The notes under the pieces: generated by a model
What the model was told of the DNA's origin: nothing
The model's database searches: none
Seen by the model: only the letters and a program-made list of their open reading frames with translations
Position numbers and translations under genes: made by a program
Assembly: GCA_947581855.1 (NCBI GenBank)
Contig: CANPVZ010000019.1
Span: 1-64,000, forward strand
Origin: an uncultured Phocaeicola sp.
GTDB lineage: Bacteria > Bacteroidota > Bacteroidia > Bacteroidales > Bacteroidaceae
Length of the DNA: 64,000 nt
Direction: 5' to 3'
In this document: one piece after another, positions 1 to 8,820 of the stretch
How positions within the stretch are numbered: the stretch's first letter is position 1
Layout: each line of letters starts with the position of its first letter

Positions 1-11
1 TGCATGAAATG

Positions 12-95
12 AAAATCCCTCAGGTTTTTACATTGATCCGCTAAAAGTAAAATCCCTCAGGTTTTTACGTTGATCCCAGATTTATTCATTGATCC
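12..95. repeat. Direct repeats, possible IS end
   Basis: A 28-base unit at 12-39 recurs at 49-76 with one difference (CATTGATCC against CGTTGATCC). A shorter third copy of its tail, TTGATCC, lies at 89-95. Multiple short terminal repeats of this sort are typical of IS21-family ends, so this may be the outer edge of an element lying left of the window. No coding sequence is seen here and the assignment is inference. Confidence 0.5.
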
Positions 96-130
96 CATAA
101 TAAGGGAATTTAATTTCGCATTAGTATACA

Positions 131-161
131 AAAAAAGGAGTTACTTTTATTGTAACTCCTT
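131..161 (-). terminator. Terminator of tRNA-Pro
   Basis: The arms AAGGAGTTAC and GTAACTCCTT form a perfect 10-bp stem. On the minus strand it is followed by a run of Ts. It sits just downstream of tRNA-Pro. Confidence 0.8.
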
Positions 162-174
162 GATTTTCAATCTG

Positions 175-249
175 TCGGGGTAGCGGGATTCGAACCCACG
201 ACCCCCTGCTCCCAAAGCAGGTGCGCTAACCGGACTGCGCTACACCCCG
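175..249 (-). tRNA. tRNA-Pro(TGG)
   Basis: The minus strand folds into a complete cloverleaf with acceptor CGGGGTG, anticodon loop TTTGGGA (anticodon TGG) and T-arm GGTTCGAATCC. The 3' CCA is not encoded. A matching promoter lies just upstream and a terminator just downstream, so it is a single-gene transcription unit. Confidence 0.97.
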
Positions 250-275
250 AAATACTTCCTTTTCAAAAGCGAATG

Positions 276-307
276 CAAAGATAGTACTTTTATTTATATC
301 AACCAAA
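276..307 (-). promoter_or_regulatory. Promoter of tRNA-Pro
   Basis: Read on the minus strand, a TTTG -33 element (304-307) is separated by 20 bases from TATCTTTG (276-283). This is the Bacteroidetes primary sigma-factor consensus. Confidence 0.8.
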
Positions 308-503
308 TTATTTGAATAATTATTTTCATATCTTCTTCGTTAGGATTTTATAAAAACATACGTAGACTAATTTCCTACCTACAAAGTATTAACTATTTAG
401 CATAAAAAAAAGCAACCTTAGAATAAAAGAAAAGTGAAATAAAAAACCAACTACCTTTTTAAGATGTTATGAAGTTATACATAACCCTTTAATATAATGA
501 TAT

Positions 504-674
504 ATGGATAATAAGGAAGAAAACAAAAATGAACAGGCCACCGATTATGAGATAAATCCAGGACTGCCTGTACAGCAAATGGAGATTGATGGAGAAAAGC
601 CTTCGAAAGAAGAAGTAAAAGAAGCTATCAGAGAAATCAATCCTGAAGATGACAGCCTCGGAAAAAGAGGATAA
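504..674 (+). CDS. Small acidic conserved hypothetical protein
   Basis: This 56-residue frame starts MDNKEENKNE and ends SLGKRG. It is highly charged and very acidic, with no membrane segment or cysteine, so it is probably a soluble cytoplasmic protein with a partly disordered N-terminus. The central segment NPGLPVQQMEIDG looks structured and resembles a short hypothetical protein I associate with Bacteroidales, but I know no function. The frame is followed within ten bases by a terminator, which supports it as a real monocistronic gene. The open frame on the opposite strand over the same bases is a shadow. Confidence 0.65.
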   Translation: MDNKEENKNEQATDYEINPGLPVQQMEIDGEKPSKEEVKEAIREINPEDDSLGKRG

Positions 675-681
675 ACTTGTC

Positions 682-720
682 AAGAGAGCCGAAATATATA
701 AAATACGACTCTCTTTTTTA
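682..720 (+). terminator. Terminator after small acidic protein gene
   Basis: AGAGAGCCG and CGACTCTCT form a stem with one mismatch, followed by TTTTTTA. It lies eight bases after the stop codon of the upstream small gene. Confidence 0.7.
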
Positions 721-761
721 TTTTCCTTTCTTTAACCTACTTATATATAGATTATTTTCTT

Positions 762-769
762 TAATTTTG
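762..769 (+). promoter_or_regulatory. Probable aspS promoter -7 box
   Basis: TAATTTTG matches TAnnTTTG and lies 42 bases before the aspS start codon. No clear TTTG -33 element is present. Confidence 0.5.
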
Positions 770-811
770 TAACCTCTTTAATAGATAAACTGAAGACAAA
801 TAATAATTTAT

Positions 812-2578
812 ATGTACAGATCGAATACGTGCGGAGAGCTCAGACTTTCCGATACAGGAAAAAATGTAACCCTCTCAGGATGGGTACAACGATTACGCAA
901 AATGGGAGGCATGACTTTCATTGATTTGCGTGATAGATATGGCATCACTCAATTGGTTTTCAATGAAGAAATAAATGCCGAACTCTGTGAAATAGCCAAC
1001 CATTTGGGACGTGAATTTGTAATCCAAATAACGGGTATCGTTAACGAGCGTTCAAACAAAAATAAAAACATCCCAACTGGAGATATAGAAATTATCGTTT
1101 CAGAACTTAATATTCTTAATTCAGCAATTACGCCTCCATTCACTATTGAAGATAATACCGATGGAGGAGATGACATTCGAATGAAATATCGTTATTTGGA
1201 TTTACGTCGTAATTGCGTTCGTAAAAATCTGGAATTACGCCATCGTATGACGATGGAAGTACGCAGATACCTAGACAGTAAAGGATTCCTCGAAGTTGAA
1301 ACTCCGATGTTAGTAGGTTCAACACCAGAAGGAGCACGCGACTTTGTTGTACCTTCACGCATGAATCCAGGACAATTCTATGCTTTGCCTCAATCTCCAC
1401 AAACATTAAAACAATTGTTAATGGTATCGGGATTCGACCGTTACTTCCAAATTGTAAAATGTTTCCGTGATGAAGACTTGCGTGCAGACCGCCAACCGGA
1501 GTTTACTCAGATTGATTGTGAGATGAGTTTTGTAGAACAAGAAGATATTATATCCACATTCGAAGGAATGGCTAAATATCTTTTCAAAGAATTACGTGGA
1601 ATAGAAATAACAGAACCATTTCAACGCATGTCGTGGGCTGATGCCATGAAATATTATGGTAGCGACAAACCTGATTTACGCTTCGATATGAAATTTGTCG
1701 AGCTCATGGATATTATGAAAGGATATAATTTTGCGACATTCGACAACGCTGCGTACATAGGAGGTATCTGTGCTAAAGGAGCAGCCACTTATACCCGCAA
1801 GCAACTCGACCAACTGACAGAATTTGTGAAAAGACCACAGATCGGAGCTAAAGGTATGGTATATGCTCGTGTAGAAGAAGGAGGTAATATAAAATCAAGC
1901 ATTGATAAATTCTATACTCAGGAAATACTTCAAGAAATGAAAAAAGCTTTCAATGCCCAACCGGGAGATTTGATTCTTATTCTGAGTGGAGACGATATTA
2001 TGAAAACCCGTAAACAACTTTGTGAATTACGTCTTGAAATGGGACGCCAACTGGGACTTTGCGACAAAAATAAATTTGCTTGTTTGTGGGTAGTTGATTT
2101 TCCTATGTTTGAATGGAGCGAGGAAGAAGGCCGCCTTATGGCTATGCATCATCCATTTACTCATCCGAAAGAAGAAGATATTCCTTTATTAGATACAAAT
2201 CCGTCAGCTGTTCGGGCCGATGCCTACGATATGGTAGTCAACGGTGTGGAAGTAGGAGGTGGCTCTATCCGTATCCATGATTCACAATTACAGGCAAAGA
2301 TGTTCGAAATATTAGGTTTCACTCCCGAACGTGCCCAAGAACAATTTGGTTTTCTGATGAACGCTTTCAAATACGGGGCACCACCTCATGGGGGATTGGC
2401 TTACGGATTAGATCGATGGGTGAGTTTATTTGCAGGTTTAGATAGTATCCGCGATTGTATTGCATTTCCCAAAAACAATAGTGGACGCGACGTTATGTTG
2501 GATGCTCCTGCTCCATTAGAACAAAAACAATTGAATGAATTAAATTTAATTGTTAAACCGACACAACAGTCAGAGTAA
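812..2578 (+). CDS. aspS: Aspartyl-tRNA synthetase
   Basis: Class II aminoacyl-tRNA synthetase that charges tRNA-Asp with aspartate in the cytoplasm. At 588 residues it has the length of the bacterial type. The N-terminal OB-fold anticodon-binding domain (about 1-105) contains [20 protein letters not shown]. Class II motif 2 appears as [16 protein letters not shown] near residue 217 and motif 3 as GLAYGLDRW near 527. A bacterial GAD insertion domain lies between them. The window does not show gatCAB, so it cannot be judged whether the enzyme is discriminating or also makes Asp-tRNA-Asn. It is monocistronic, with its own promoter-like box and a strong terminator. Confidence 0.98.
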   Translation: MYRSNTCGELRLSDTGKNVTLSGWVQRLRKMGGMTFIDLRDRYGITQLVFNEEINAELCEIANHLGREFVIQITGIVNERSNKNKNIPTGDIEIIVSELNILNSAITPPFTIEDNTDGGDDIRMKYRYLDLRRNCVRKNLELRHRMTMEVRRYLDSKGFLEVETPMLVGSTPEGARDFVVPSRMNPGQFYALPQSPQTLKQLLMVSGFDRYFQIVKCFRDEDLRADRQPEFTQIDCEMSFVEQEDIISTFEGMAKYLFKELRGIEITEPFQRMSWADAMKYYGSDKPDLRFDMKFVELMDIMKGYNFATFDNAAYIGGICAKGAATYTRKQLDQLTEFVKRPQIGAKGMVYARVEEGGNIKSSIDKFYTQEILQEMKKAFNAQPGDLILILSGDDIMKTRKQLCELRLEMGRQLGLCDKNKFACLWVVDFPMFEWSEEEGRLMAMHHPFTHPKEEDIPLLDTNPSAVRADAYDMVVNGVEVGGGSIRIHDSQLQAKMFEILGFTPERAQEQFGFLMNAFKYGAPPHGGLAYGLDRWVSLFAGLDSIRDCIAFPKNNSGRDVMLDAPAPLEQKQLNELNLIVKPTQQSE

Positions 2579-2609
2579 AAAACTTATTTCCATAGAAAAC
2601 ATCTAAAAC

Positions 2610-2650
2610 GAAAGTCGCCTCATTTTCCTAGTTTTTTGAGGCGACTTTAT
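2610..2650 (+). terminator. Terminator of aspS
   Basis: AAAGTCGCCTCA and TGAGGCGACTTT form a perfect 12-bp stem followed by a T-rich tail, about 30 bases after the aspS stop. Confidence 0.85.
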
Positions 2651-2693
2651 TATTACAAAAAATACATGCTTATGACTTTACTAGTAAAGAAAT

Positions 2694-2733
2694 AAAGACA
2701 AGACTGTTTTTTATTTAAAACAATCCTGTCTTT
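2694..2733 (-). terminator. Terminator of the DUF4251 gene
   Basis: A 17-base inverted repeat has two mismatches that become G-U wobbles only in the minus-strand RNA. That asymmetry supports a hairpin acting on the leftward DUF4251 transcript. Confidence 0.65.
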
Positions 2734-2758
2734 TATCATCTGTATTAAAACTCTTTGA

Positions 2759-3349
2759 TCAGAATAAAGGCGTACCTTGAAATACACTTGAATTATCATA
2801 AGGAACCAGATTTCCATTCATGGTCAATGTATTTCCATTAAAATTAGGACTAATGTAAATACTTGCCTGATTCGTTCCTCCGGTTAAAGTCAAATTTAAA
2901 GTAGCCGATATTCCCGCACCTAAAATACTGCAATTGTAAAACACGTTACCATCTTTATCCATGTTCATACTTACACCACTAACCGAACCCTGTACCGTAA
3001 CTCCTCCTAATCCATTAGGACTATAAATAAAATTGGTAAAAGCTGTCTGCACCACACCGTTACCGTCATCTACCGAAACATAATTTGTAGAAGAAGAAAC
3101 ATAACGAACGATACCATTGCGAAACATAATATCATTAGCCTCGAGTACCCATGCTCCTTGTTTAAGTGCTTCCACCGCTTGAGAATAAGCTATAGAATCC
3201 TGAATACTCTCAATAGCTTTCAACTGCTCACGACGTTCTGCTCGTGCCTTACGCCAAGCTTCTTCGCGTTCCTTGCGAGTAGACTGAGCAGAAACTACAC
3301 CACTGAACAATAAACAAAACAGCGTTGACAATAATACAAATCTTTTCAT
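2759..3349 (-). CDS. DUF4251-family exported protein
   Basis: This 196-residue protein begins with a signal peptide (MKRFVLLSTLFCLLFSGVVSAQS, cut near residue 21) and has no second membrane segment, so it should be periplasmic. A charged Arg/Glu-rich helix (about 24-45) precedes a glycine- and asparagine-rich, beta-strand-like body. The arrangement fits the DUF4251 family known from Bacteroidales, whose function is unknown. It is monocistronic with its own terminator. The family assignment is from recognition of the overall pattern and not from a search. Confidence 0.75.
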   Translation of the reverse strand: MKRFVLLSTLFCLLFSGVVSAQSTRKEREEAWRKARAERREQLKAIESIQDSIAYSQAVEALKQGAWVLEANDIMFRNGIVRYVSSSTNYVSVDDGNGVVQTAFTNFIYSPNGLGGVTVQGSVSGVSMNMDKDGNVFYNCSILGAGISATLNLTLTGGTNQASIYISPNFNGNTLTMNGNLVPYDNSSVFQGTPLF

Positions 3350-3908
3350 AATTAAGTTGTTATTTGAGTTATTATATATTCAAAACAACAGAATTAATAA
3401 ACTTTTGTTCAAGGGTAAAAGATAGAAAAAAAATAAATAGTAAGTAATCTTAATAAGTAGTCTCCTGATCAAATAATCCAGTCTTTTCTTGAAAAATAAA
3501 AATGTTTTTAAGATATAATTAAACGATAATATACTAAAATTCTGAATTTCCACGTTCATATCACATGAAACGATGTGCAACCTGCTTATAATAAATTTTC
3601 TATAACAGTTTTATTCCTATACCAAACATTATAGAGACCTTAACCTGATGACTTACTTCACCAAGTTAACAAGAAAAAAATAGGAATACAAACCTATAAA
3701 TCATTAACCTATACTATAACAGACTGTCCGGAAGTTTTTCATACAAATGCCACTAAATTCTTGGCAATGACAGAACTAACCATAAAATGTATAACGATTA
3801 ACTAATATACAAAGAAAACAAATACCTATACTAATATACCCTACAATACTTCTTTTATTGAAACAATCGATTTCCAATAAAAAGAAAAATAAAAGATAAT
3901 AAGAATTT
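3350..3908. other. 559-base AT-rich gap without a recognised gene
   Basis: Both strands were read. Only short, compositionally biased open frames are present (the longest, about 66 codons on the minus strand, has no family resemblance). No convincing promoter or terminator was found. Confidence 0.6.
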
Positions 3909-4793
3909 TTAGTCTAAATAACGCTTTGTCAAATCACTAAACTCATCAATACGGCGATCTCTCAAAAAAGGCCACCAACGACGTACATTTTCCGAACGCT
4001 CCATGTCTACCTCCACCACCAGGTTCTGTTCCGCCGAATTGCTTGCCTGAGCCAATATTTCCCCTTGTGGACCAGCGACAAAACTATTGCCCCAAAACTG
4101 AATTCCATTAGTTCGTTCAGAAAGATCCGGTTCATGTCCAACACGGTTCACCGCAACAACCGGCAAACCATTTGCCACGGCATGCCCACGTTGAGAAACA
4201 ATCCACGCCTCCAATTGACGAGCCTTTTCCTCTTCAGTATCAGAACTCTCCCAACCAATAGCTGTAGGATAAATAAGAATCTCAGCCCCTCTAAGAGCCA
4301 TTAAACGGGCTCCTTCAGGATACCATTGATCCCAACAAACTTGCACACCCAATTTACCAATTGATGTTTGAATTGGTTGAAACCCTATATCACCAGGAGT
4401 AAAATAGAATTTTTCATAATAGGCCGGGTCATCAGGAATATGCATCTTTCGATATTTACCAGCAATACTTCCATCCACATCAAAAACAACAGCCGTATTA
4501 TGGTACAAACCAGGAGCTCGTTTTTCAAACAAAGAAGTTACCAATACCACATTATATTGAGCCGCCAATGCCGAATAGAATTTAGTTGAGATACCAGGAA
4601 TTGGTTCTGCTAAATCAAATTTGTCAGTATCTTCCGTCTGACAAAAATAAAGCGAATTGTGTAACTCTTGTAATACGACTAATTGTGCTCCCTGACGAGT
4701 AACGTTTTCTATATTTCGCCTCAACTTCTGCATATTCTCCTGAACACTCTCAACATTGGTCTGCTGAATAAGACCTATTATTACAGTTCTCAT
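3909..4793 (-). CDS. aguB: N-carbamoylputrescine amidase
   Basis: Nitrilase-superfamily enzyme that hydrolyses N-carbamoylputrescine to putrescine, CO2 and ammonia, the second step of the agmatine route. The Glu-Lys-Cys triad is visible as E43 (VLQELHN), K116 (KYRKMHIP) and C153 (QVCWDQWYPE). At 294 residues it is full length. It follows aguA by six bases, so the two are co-transcribed and probably translationally coupled. The family contains close relatives with other amide substrates, but the aguA neighbour makes this assignment firm. Confidence 0.95.
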   Translation of the reverse strand: MRTVIIGLIQQTNVESVQENMQKLRRNIENVTRQGAQLVVLQELHNSLYFCQTEDTDKFDLAEPIPGISTKFYSALAAQYNVVLVTSLFEKRAPGLYHNTAVVFDVDGSIAGKYRKMHIPDDPAYYEKFYFTPGDIGFQPIQTSIGKLGVQVCWDQWYPEGARLMALRGAEILIYPTAIGWESSDTEEEKARQLEAWIVSQRGHAVANGLPVVAVNRVGHEPDLSERTNGIQFWGNSFVAGPQGEILAQASNSAEQNLVVEVDMERSENVRRWWPFLRDRRIDEFSDLTKRYLD

Positions 4794-4799
4794 AATTAC

Positions 4800-5924
4800 T
4801 TACTTTTTTAGTTCGAAATCTTCTTGTAAAGTTCCTGCGGGATATTGCATAGTAACACAATGCAATGAGCCATGTTGTTTAATTAATGCTCTACAATCAA
4901 TGCCAACAATCTCATATCCTGGAAAAGCCTCCATCAACACCCGTTTAGCTTCCTTATCATAAATCGCTTGATTATAGGTGGGATAGAGTACTGTTCTATT
5001 CATAATCAAAAAATTAGCATAGGTAGCAGGTAAACGTTTACCATCTTCCACAAACGCATCTGGCATAGGTAAAGGTAAAAGACGAAAAGGTTCTCCCTCT
5101 ATAGTACGGAATGTCTTCAATTGTTCTTCCATCCGGAACAAAGCCTCATAATGTTCATCTTCAATATCTGTACATTGTACATAAACAATCGTATCATGAG
5201 GACATAATCTGGCTAACGTATCTATATGGGTATCAGTATCATCACCTGCCAAATAACCGTAATCAAGCCAAAGAACCTGACGTAAATGAAACATTGATTT
5301 TAAACGCTCTTCAATTTTAACTCTATCATAAGTCTCATTACGATTGGGAGCTAATAAACAAGCAGAAGTAGTCAACAAAGTACCTTTTCCATCGCTCTCT
5401 ATCGAGCCACCTTCCAACACAAAATCCATACAATTTTGATACATACCATGCAATATACCTGAAGCATATAATTTCCGATTTATCTGATTATCCCAATTAG
5501 CAGCAAACTTCATTCCCCAACCATTAAAACAAAAGTCGAGCAGGAGAGGACCTTGTTCGGTTTCGACCGTAATGAAAGCATGATCACGTGCCCAAGTATC
5601 ATTCGTTTCACACTGAAAGAAGCGAATATTCTCCATTTGTGCCTTCCCTTTTAATTGCTCCTTTACCACATCAACCTGAGGAGTAACCACTAGCAAACGC
5701 TGCCTTACAGATATCTCACAAGCAAGTTTTACAAAGCAATCTTGTACTTCTTCAAGCATATAAGCCCAATCAGTATTAGCATGTGGCCAAGTTAGCTGTA
5801 TAAAACTTTGCTGATACCATTCAGCAGGCAAAAACGAAATCCGTTGCTCTAAATTCATACCAAAGTTCAACTGCAAATTACGTTCTTTTCCACCTGTTTG
5901 AGGTAATCCTACCAATATGCCCAT
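4800..5924 (-). CDS. aguA: Agmatine deiminase
   Basis: Guanidino-group-modifying enzyme that converts agmatine to N-carbamoylputrescine and ammonia. Family signatures are FLPAEWYQQS and QLTWPHANTDWAYM near the N-terminus, ARDH (112-115), LEGGSIE, DTHID and the catalytic C356 in GSLHCVTMQ. The frame opens with an ATG two bases after the upstream stop, but family members normally begin close to the PAEW motif. The Met at residue 23 (start at 5858) is therefore at least as likely and would give 352 residues. It is the middle gene of the DUF2148-aguA-aguB operon. Confidence 0.95.
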   Translation of the reverse strand: MGILVGLPQTGGKERNLQLNFGMNLEQRISFLPAEWYQQSFIQLTWPHANTDWAYMLEEVQDCFVKLACEISVRQRLLVVTPQVDVVKEQLKGKAQMENIRFFQCETNDTWARDHAFITVETEQGPLLLDFCFNGWGMKFAANWDNQINRKLYASGILHGMYQNCMDFVLEGGSIESDGKGTLLTTSACLLAPNRNETYDRVKIEERLKSMFHLRQVLWLDYGYLAGDDTDTHIDTLARLCPHDTIVYVQCTDIEDEHYEALFRMEEQLKTFRTIEGEPFRLLPLPMPDAFVEDGKRLPATYANFLIMNRTVLYPTYNQAIYDKEAKRVLMEAFPGYEIVGIDCRALIKQHGSLHCVTMQYPAGTLQEDFELKK

Positions 5925-5926
5925 AT

Positions 5927-6466
5927 TTATTTCTTTTCTTCTTTTAATTTACGATCAAAAAATGGATTTTTAGAAGATGCACTCAATGGAATAGCTATCA
6001 CCTGCTTACATCCAGGTAACAATTGGAGTTGCTGTGCCGCTAACCCCGCAGAAAACATAACACGGGTATCAACTCGAAAGTCGGCAGCAGTAGCACATGC
6101 AGATCCAACGGCAATCCCGACATCAATAGAATTTAATGCACAAGGCACCCCTTCAGCACGAGCTGCACAAGTATCATAGCCACAATGTCTACAATTAAGC
6201 CCTTGAGATTGCTCTCGCGTACCTATTAATATAATAGCCTCCGCAGAAAGAATATTATCGGCATCACGAAGAAAAAATTTAAGACTATTCTTTTGGTACA
6301 TATTCTTCATTTCATTACTGAGAATTTTTATCTCTTCATCAGTAATAGTAGCGACTTCGAGTATATCAATCCCTTTTCCTTTAGGCGCCGTACGAGCAGC
6401 TATCATCATTTGCTTTGCCACACTCAAAAGATGGTCATGACGCACATTCCTTTCATTCAATACCAT
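5927..6466 (-). CDS. DUF2148 ferredoxin-like protein
   Basis: This 179-residue protein has the cysteine cluster CRHCGYDTC followed by VPC (roughly residues 92-109), the pattern of a DUF2148 iron-sulfur domain expected to hold a 4Fe-4S cluster. The C-terminal half (VGSACATAADFRVDTRVMFSAG) resembles a nitroreductase-like region found in this family. No signal peptide is present, so it is cytoplasmic. It is the promoter-proximal gene of an operon with aguA and aguB. An electron-transfer role is inferred from the cluster and the substrate is unknown. Confidence 0.85.
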   Translation of the reverse strand: MVLNERNVRHDHLLSVAKQMMIAARTAPKGKGIDILEVATITDEEIKILSNEMKNMYQKNSLKFFLRDADNILSAEAIILIGTREQSQGLNCRHCGYDTCAARAEGVPCALNSIDVGIAVGSACATAADFRVDTRVMFSAGLAAQQLQLLPGCKQVIAIPLSASSKNPFFDRKLKEEKK

Positions 6467-6493
6467 ATCACATTATTTTTATATATTTCACGA

Positions 6494-6501
6494 CAAAGAT
6501 A
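6494..6501 (-). promoter_or_regulatory. Promoter of the DUF2148-aguA-aguB operon
   Basis: Minus-strand TATCTTTG matches the Bacteroidetes -7 consensus 28 bases before the start codon. The -33 element is not obvious. Confidence 0.6.
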
Positions 6502-6574
6502 GAATCTTTTTATTAAACTATTTGTTATTTAAAACACATTATTATATTATGAACCGTTTTAATTATATAAAGGG

Positions 6575-6793
6575 ATGGACAAATTGAGTATCGGAAACCA
6601 TGCAGGCCTTATTTGGAAAGTTTTGTGTGATAACAAAAAATGGAGTTATCAAAATCTGAAAGCAGCAACAGGACTGCCTGACAGGGACCTGAATGCTGCC
6701 ATTGGATGGTTAGCACGAGAGGACAAAATAGAATTTGAAGAAATCTGTGGTTGCAAATATATCTCTTTAGGAGTCAATATTTACATTGGCTAA
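6575..6793 (+). CDS. Winged helix-turn-helix protein (DUF2582 type)
   Basis: A 72-residue protein containing GNHAGLIWKVLCDN, then LKAATGLPDRDLNAAIGWLAREDKIEFEE. This is the helix-turn-helix plus wing layout of the DUF2582 winged-helix family common in Bacteroidales. There is no effector domain, so it may bind DNA as a dimer or act as an adaptor. It is encoded alone, divergent from the agmatine operon with about 110 bases between start codons. Regulation of that operon is possible but unproven. Confidence 0.8.
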   Translation: MDKLSIGNHAGLIWKVLCDNKKWSYQNLKAATGLPDRDLNAAIGWLAREDKIEFEEICGCKYISLGVNIYIG

Positions 6794-7226
6794 ATCATGT
6801 CATTATCTATTTGTTTACACATTTTTGTAAGCTATATTAAAATCCCTATCTTTTTAGGATTAAAAAGCTTTCAATTATTATTACAAATAGATAATGATTG
6901 TATAAAATACGCACAAATATTATTTAAAAACTTAATATTACACATGATTCAAAGAGAAATATTAGTGAATCAAAAAAAGACAAAATGTTCATACTTCACT
7001 TCAAAATCAAATTATTCTTTCTAAATTTATATAACGCATAACGTACTATAGAAGATATTAGAAGTAATATAACATTTTAGTATCACACCAAAATTTTGAT
7101 GAATATAATTGTCCTAAACAAGTGAGGAAAGAAAAAAATAATAAAACTAAATAATTCAATCAGTAAAACACTGTCTATTTCAATCTTTTTAATTACATTT
7201 GCTGCAAATTTAGTTTAGAAGATATA
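6794..7226. other. 433-base AT-rich gap
   Basis: A 75-codon open frame at 6797-7024 is rich in Lys, Ile and Phe and resembles no family. It is treated as chance. The right end carries the promoter of the Nif3 gene. Confidence 0.55.
7194..7201 (+). promoter_or_regulatory. Promoter -7 box of the Nif3/zinc-ribbon operon
   Basis: TACATTTG matches TAnnTTTG 25 bases before the GTG start. No clear -33 element is present. Confidence 0.5.
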
Positions 7227-8009
7227 GTGAAAATAAAGGAGATTGTGAATGCCCTTGAAAGGTTCGCACCTCTGCCATTGCAAGACGGTTTCGATAATGC
7301 TGGCTTACAAGTAGGATTGACAGAGATGGAAGCAACAGGGGTTTTGTTATGTCTAGACATAACCGAAGCTGTTATTGATGAAGCAATTGCATTAGGTTTT
7401 AACGTAATTATTTCTCATCATCCGCTTATTTTTAAAAGTTTGAAATGTATTTCAGGACAAACTTATTCTGAACGTTGCATTGTAAAGGCTATTAAAAATG
7501 ATATTGTTATTTATTCAGCACATACAAATTTAGATAATGCATGTAAAGGAGTAAACTTTAAGATTGCAGAAAAGATAGGTTTACATGATATTAGAATTCT
7601 TGCTCCAAATAAAGAAGAAAGTATGGTTGGAAGCGGTGTCATCGGATTTTTGGATAAGCCAGAATCCGAACTAGATTTTTTAAAGCGAATAAAGAAAATC
7701 TTCGAAGTTGAGTGTATACGACATAATAAACTAACGGGCCGACTCATACATAAAGTAGCTCTTTGTGGAGGAGCAGGTGCTTTCTTAATTCCCAATGCAA
7801 TTCAAGTGGAAGCTGATATTTTTATAACTGGTGAGATTAAATACCATGAATATTTCGGTCGTGAAAAAGATATATTGTTAGCAGAAATCGGGCATTACGA
7901 AAGTGAACAATATACTAAAGATCTTTTGATCTCGATACTAAAAAAGGAATTTCCTAGTTTAGAGATTGAAAAAACTAAAATAAATACCAATCCCATTAAA
8001 TATCTGTAA
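7227..8009 (+). CDS. Nif3-like dinuclear metal-centre protein
   Basis: DUF34/Nif3 family protein of 260 residues, often labelled GTP cyclohydrolase I type 2 homologue. The metal-binding motif SHHPLIFKSLK lies near residue 64, and the C-terminal half has ITGEIKYHEYF and EIGHYESE, which carry the remaining ligands. The start is GTG, and no ATG in frame lies before the conserved LERFAPLPLQDGFDNAG segment. Members form hexamers with two bound metal ions, and the biochemical role is unresolved. It is followed after six bases by the zinc-ribbon gene, a pairing that recurs in Bacteroidetes. Confidence 0.92.
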   Translation: MKIKEIVNALERFAPLPLQDGFDNAGLQVGLTEMEATGVLLCLDITEAVIDEAIALGFNVIISHHPLIFKSLKCISGQTYSERCIVKAIKNDIVIYSAHTNLDNACKGVNFKIAEKIGLHDIRILAPNKEESMVGSGVIGFLDKPESELDFLKRIKKIFEVECIRHNKLTGRLIHKVALCGGAGAFLIPNAIQVEADIFITGEIKYHEYFGREKDILLAEIGHYESEQYTKDLLISILKKEFPSLEIEKTKINTNPIKYL

Positions 8010-8015
8010 AGAATT

Positions 8016-8819
8016 ATGGCAAAAGAAACAAAAAAAGATCTACAAGATTTAACGGTAGAAGAAAAGTTGAAAGCGCTCTACCAATTACAAACAATGCTTT
8101 CTGAAATCGATAAGATCAAAACATTGAGAGGAGAGTTACCCCTTGAAGTTCAGGATCTCGAAGATGAAGTTGCCGGTTTAATGACTCGTATTGAGAAAAT
8201 AAACAGCGAAATAAATGAATTAAAAACCGTAATTTCTACAAAGAAAAATGAAATAGAAGCAGCAAAAGTCTCTGTTGACAAATATAGGGCGCAATTAGAC
8301 AATGTTAGGAATAATAGAGAATACGATGTGTTGAGTAAAGAAATAGAATTTCAAACATTGGAAATCGAACTTTGTGAAAAAAGAATCAAAGAATATACAC
8401 AAGGAATTACTAATAAGAACGAAGAAATTGAAAAAAGCTCTTCATTATTAGAGGAAAGAAAAAAAGACCTAGAAGTAAAGAAAACTGAATTGGAAGAAAT
8501 TATTGCCGAAACTAAACAAGAAGAAGAAATACTTAGAGAAAAAACAAAAAATCTAGAAGCAACAATTGAACCTCGTTTACTTCAAGCTTTCAAAAGAATA
8601 CGTAAGAACTCACGAAACGGTTTAGGCATTGTATATGTACAAAGAGATGCCTGTGGCGGTTGTTTTAACAAAATTCCACCCCAAAGACAATTAGATATTC
8701 GTATGCGTAAAAAAATTATAGTATGCGAATATTGCGGTCGTATTATGATAGACCCAGAATTAGCGGGCATAGAACAAGTACAACATTTAGAAACTAAAAC
8801 TAAAAAAGAAAAACAATAA
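8016..8819 (+). CDS. C4-type zinc-ribbon coiled-coil protein
   Basis: A 267-residue protein with a long heptad-like coiled coil (about 20-185, rich in Glu, Lys and Leu) followed by a zinc ribbon. Two cysteine pairs, CGGC and CEYC, lie near residues 213 and 233. This is the architecture of the DUF164/C4-type zinc-ribbon family, which may bind nucleic acid. It is cytoplasmic and co-transcribed with the Nif3 gene. A specific function cannot be read from the sequence. Confidence 0.9.
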   Translation: MAKETKKDLQDLTVEEKLKALYQLQTMLSEIDKIKTLRGELPLEVQDLEDEVAGLMTRIEKINSEINELKTVISTKKNEIEAAKVSVDKYRAQLDNVRNNREYDVLSKEIEFQTLEIELCEKRIKEYTQGITNKNEEIEKSSSLLEERKKDLEVKKTELEEIIAETKQEEEILREKTKNLEATIEPRLLQAFKRIRKNSRNGLGIVYVQRDACGGCFNKIPPQRQLDIRMRKKIIVCEYCGRIMIDPELAGIEQVQHLETKTKKEKQ

Positions 8820-8820
8820 A

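Noticed and set aside
6797..7024. 75-codon plus-strand frame after the winged-helix gene
   Set aside because: AT-driven composition, no family and no conserved pattern.
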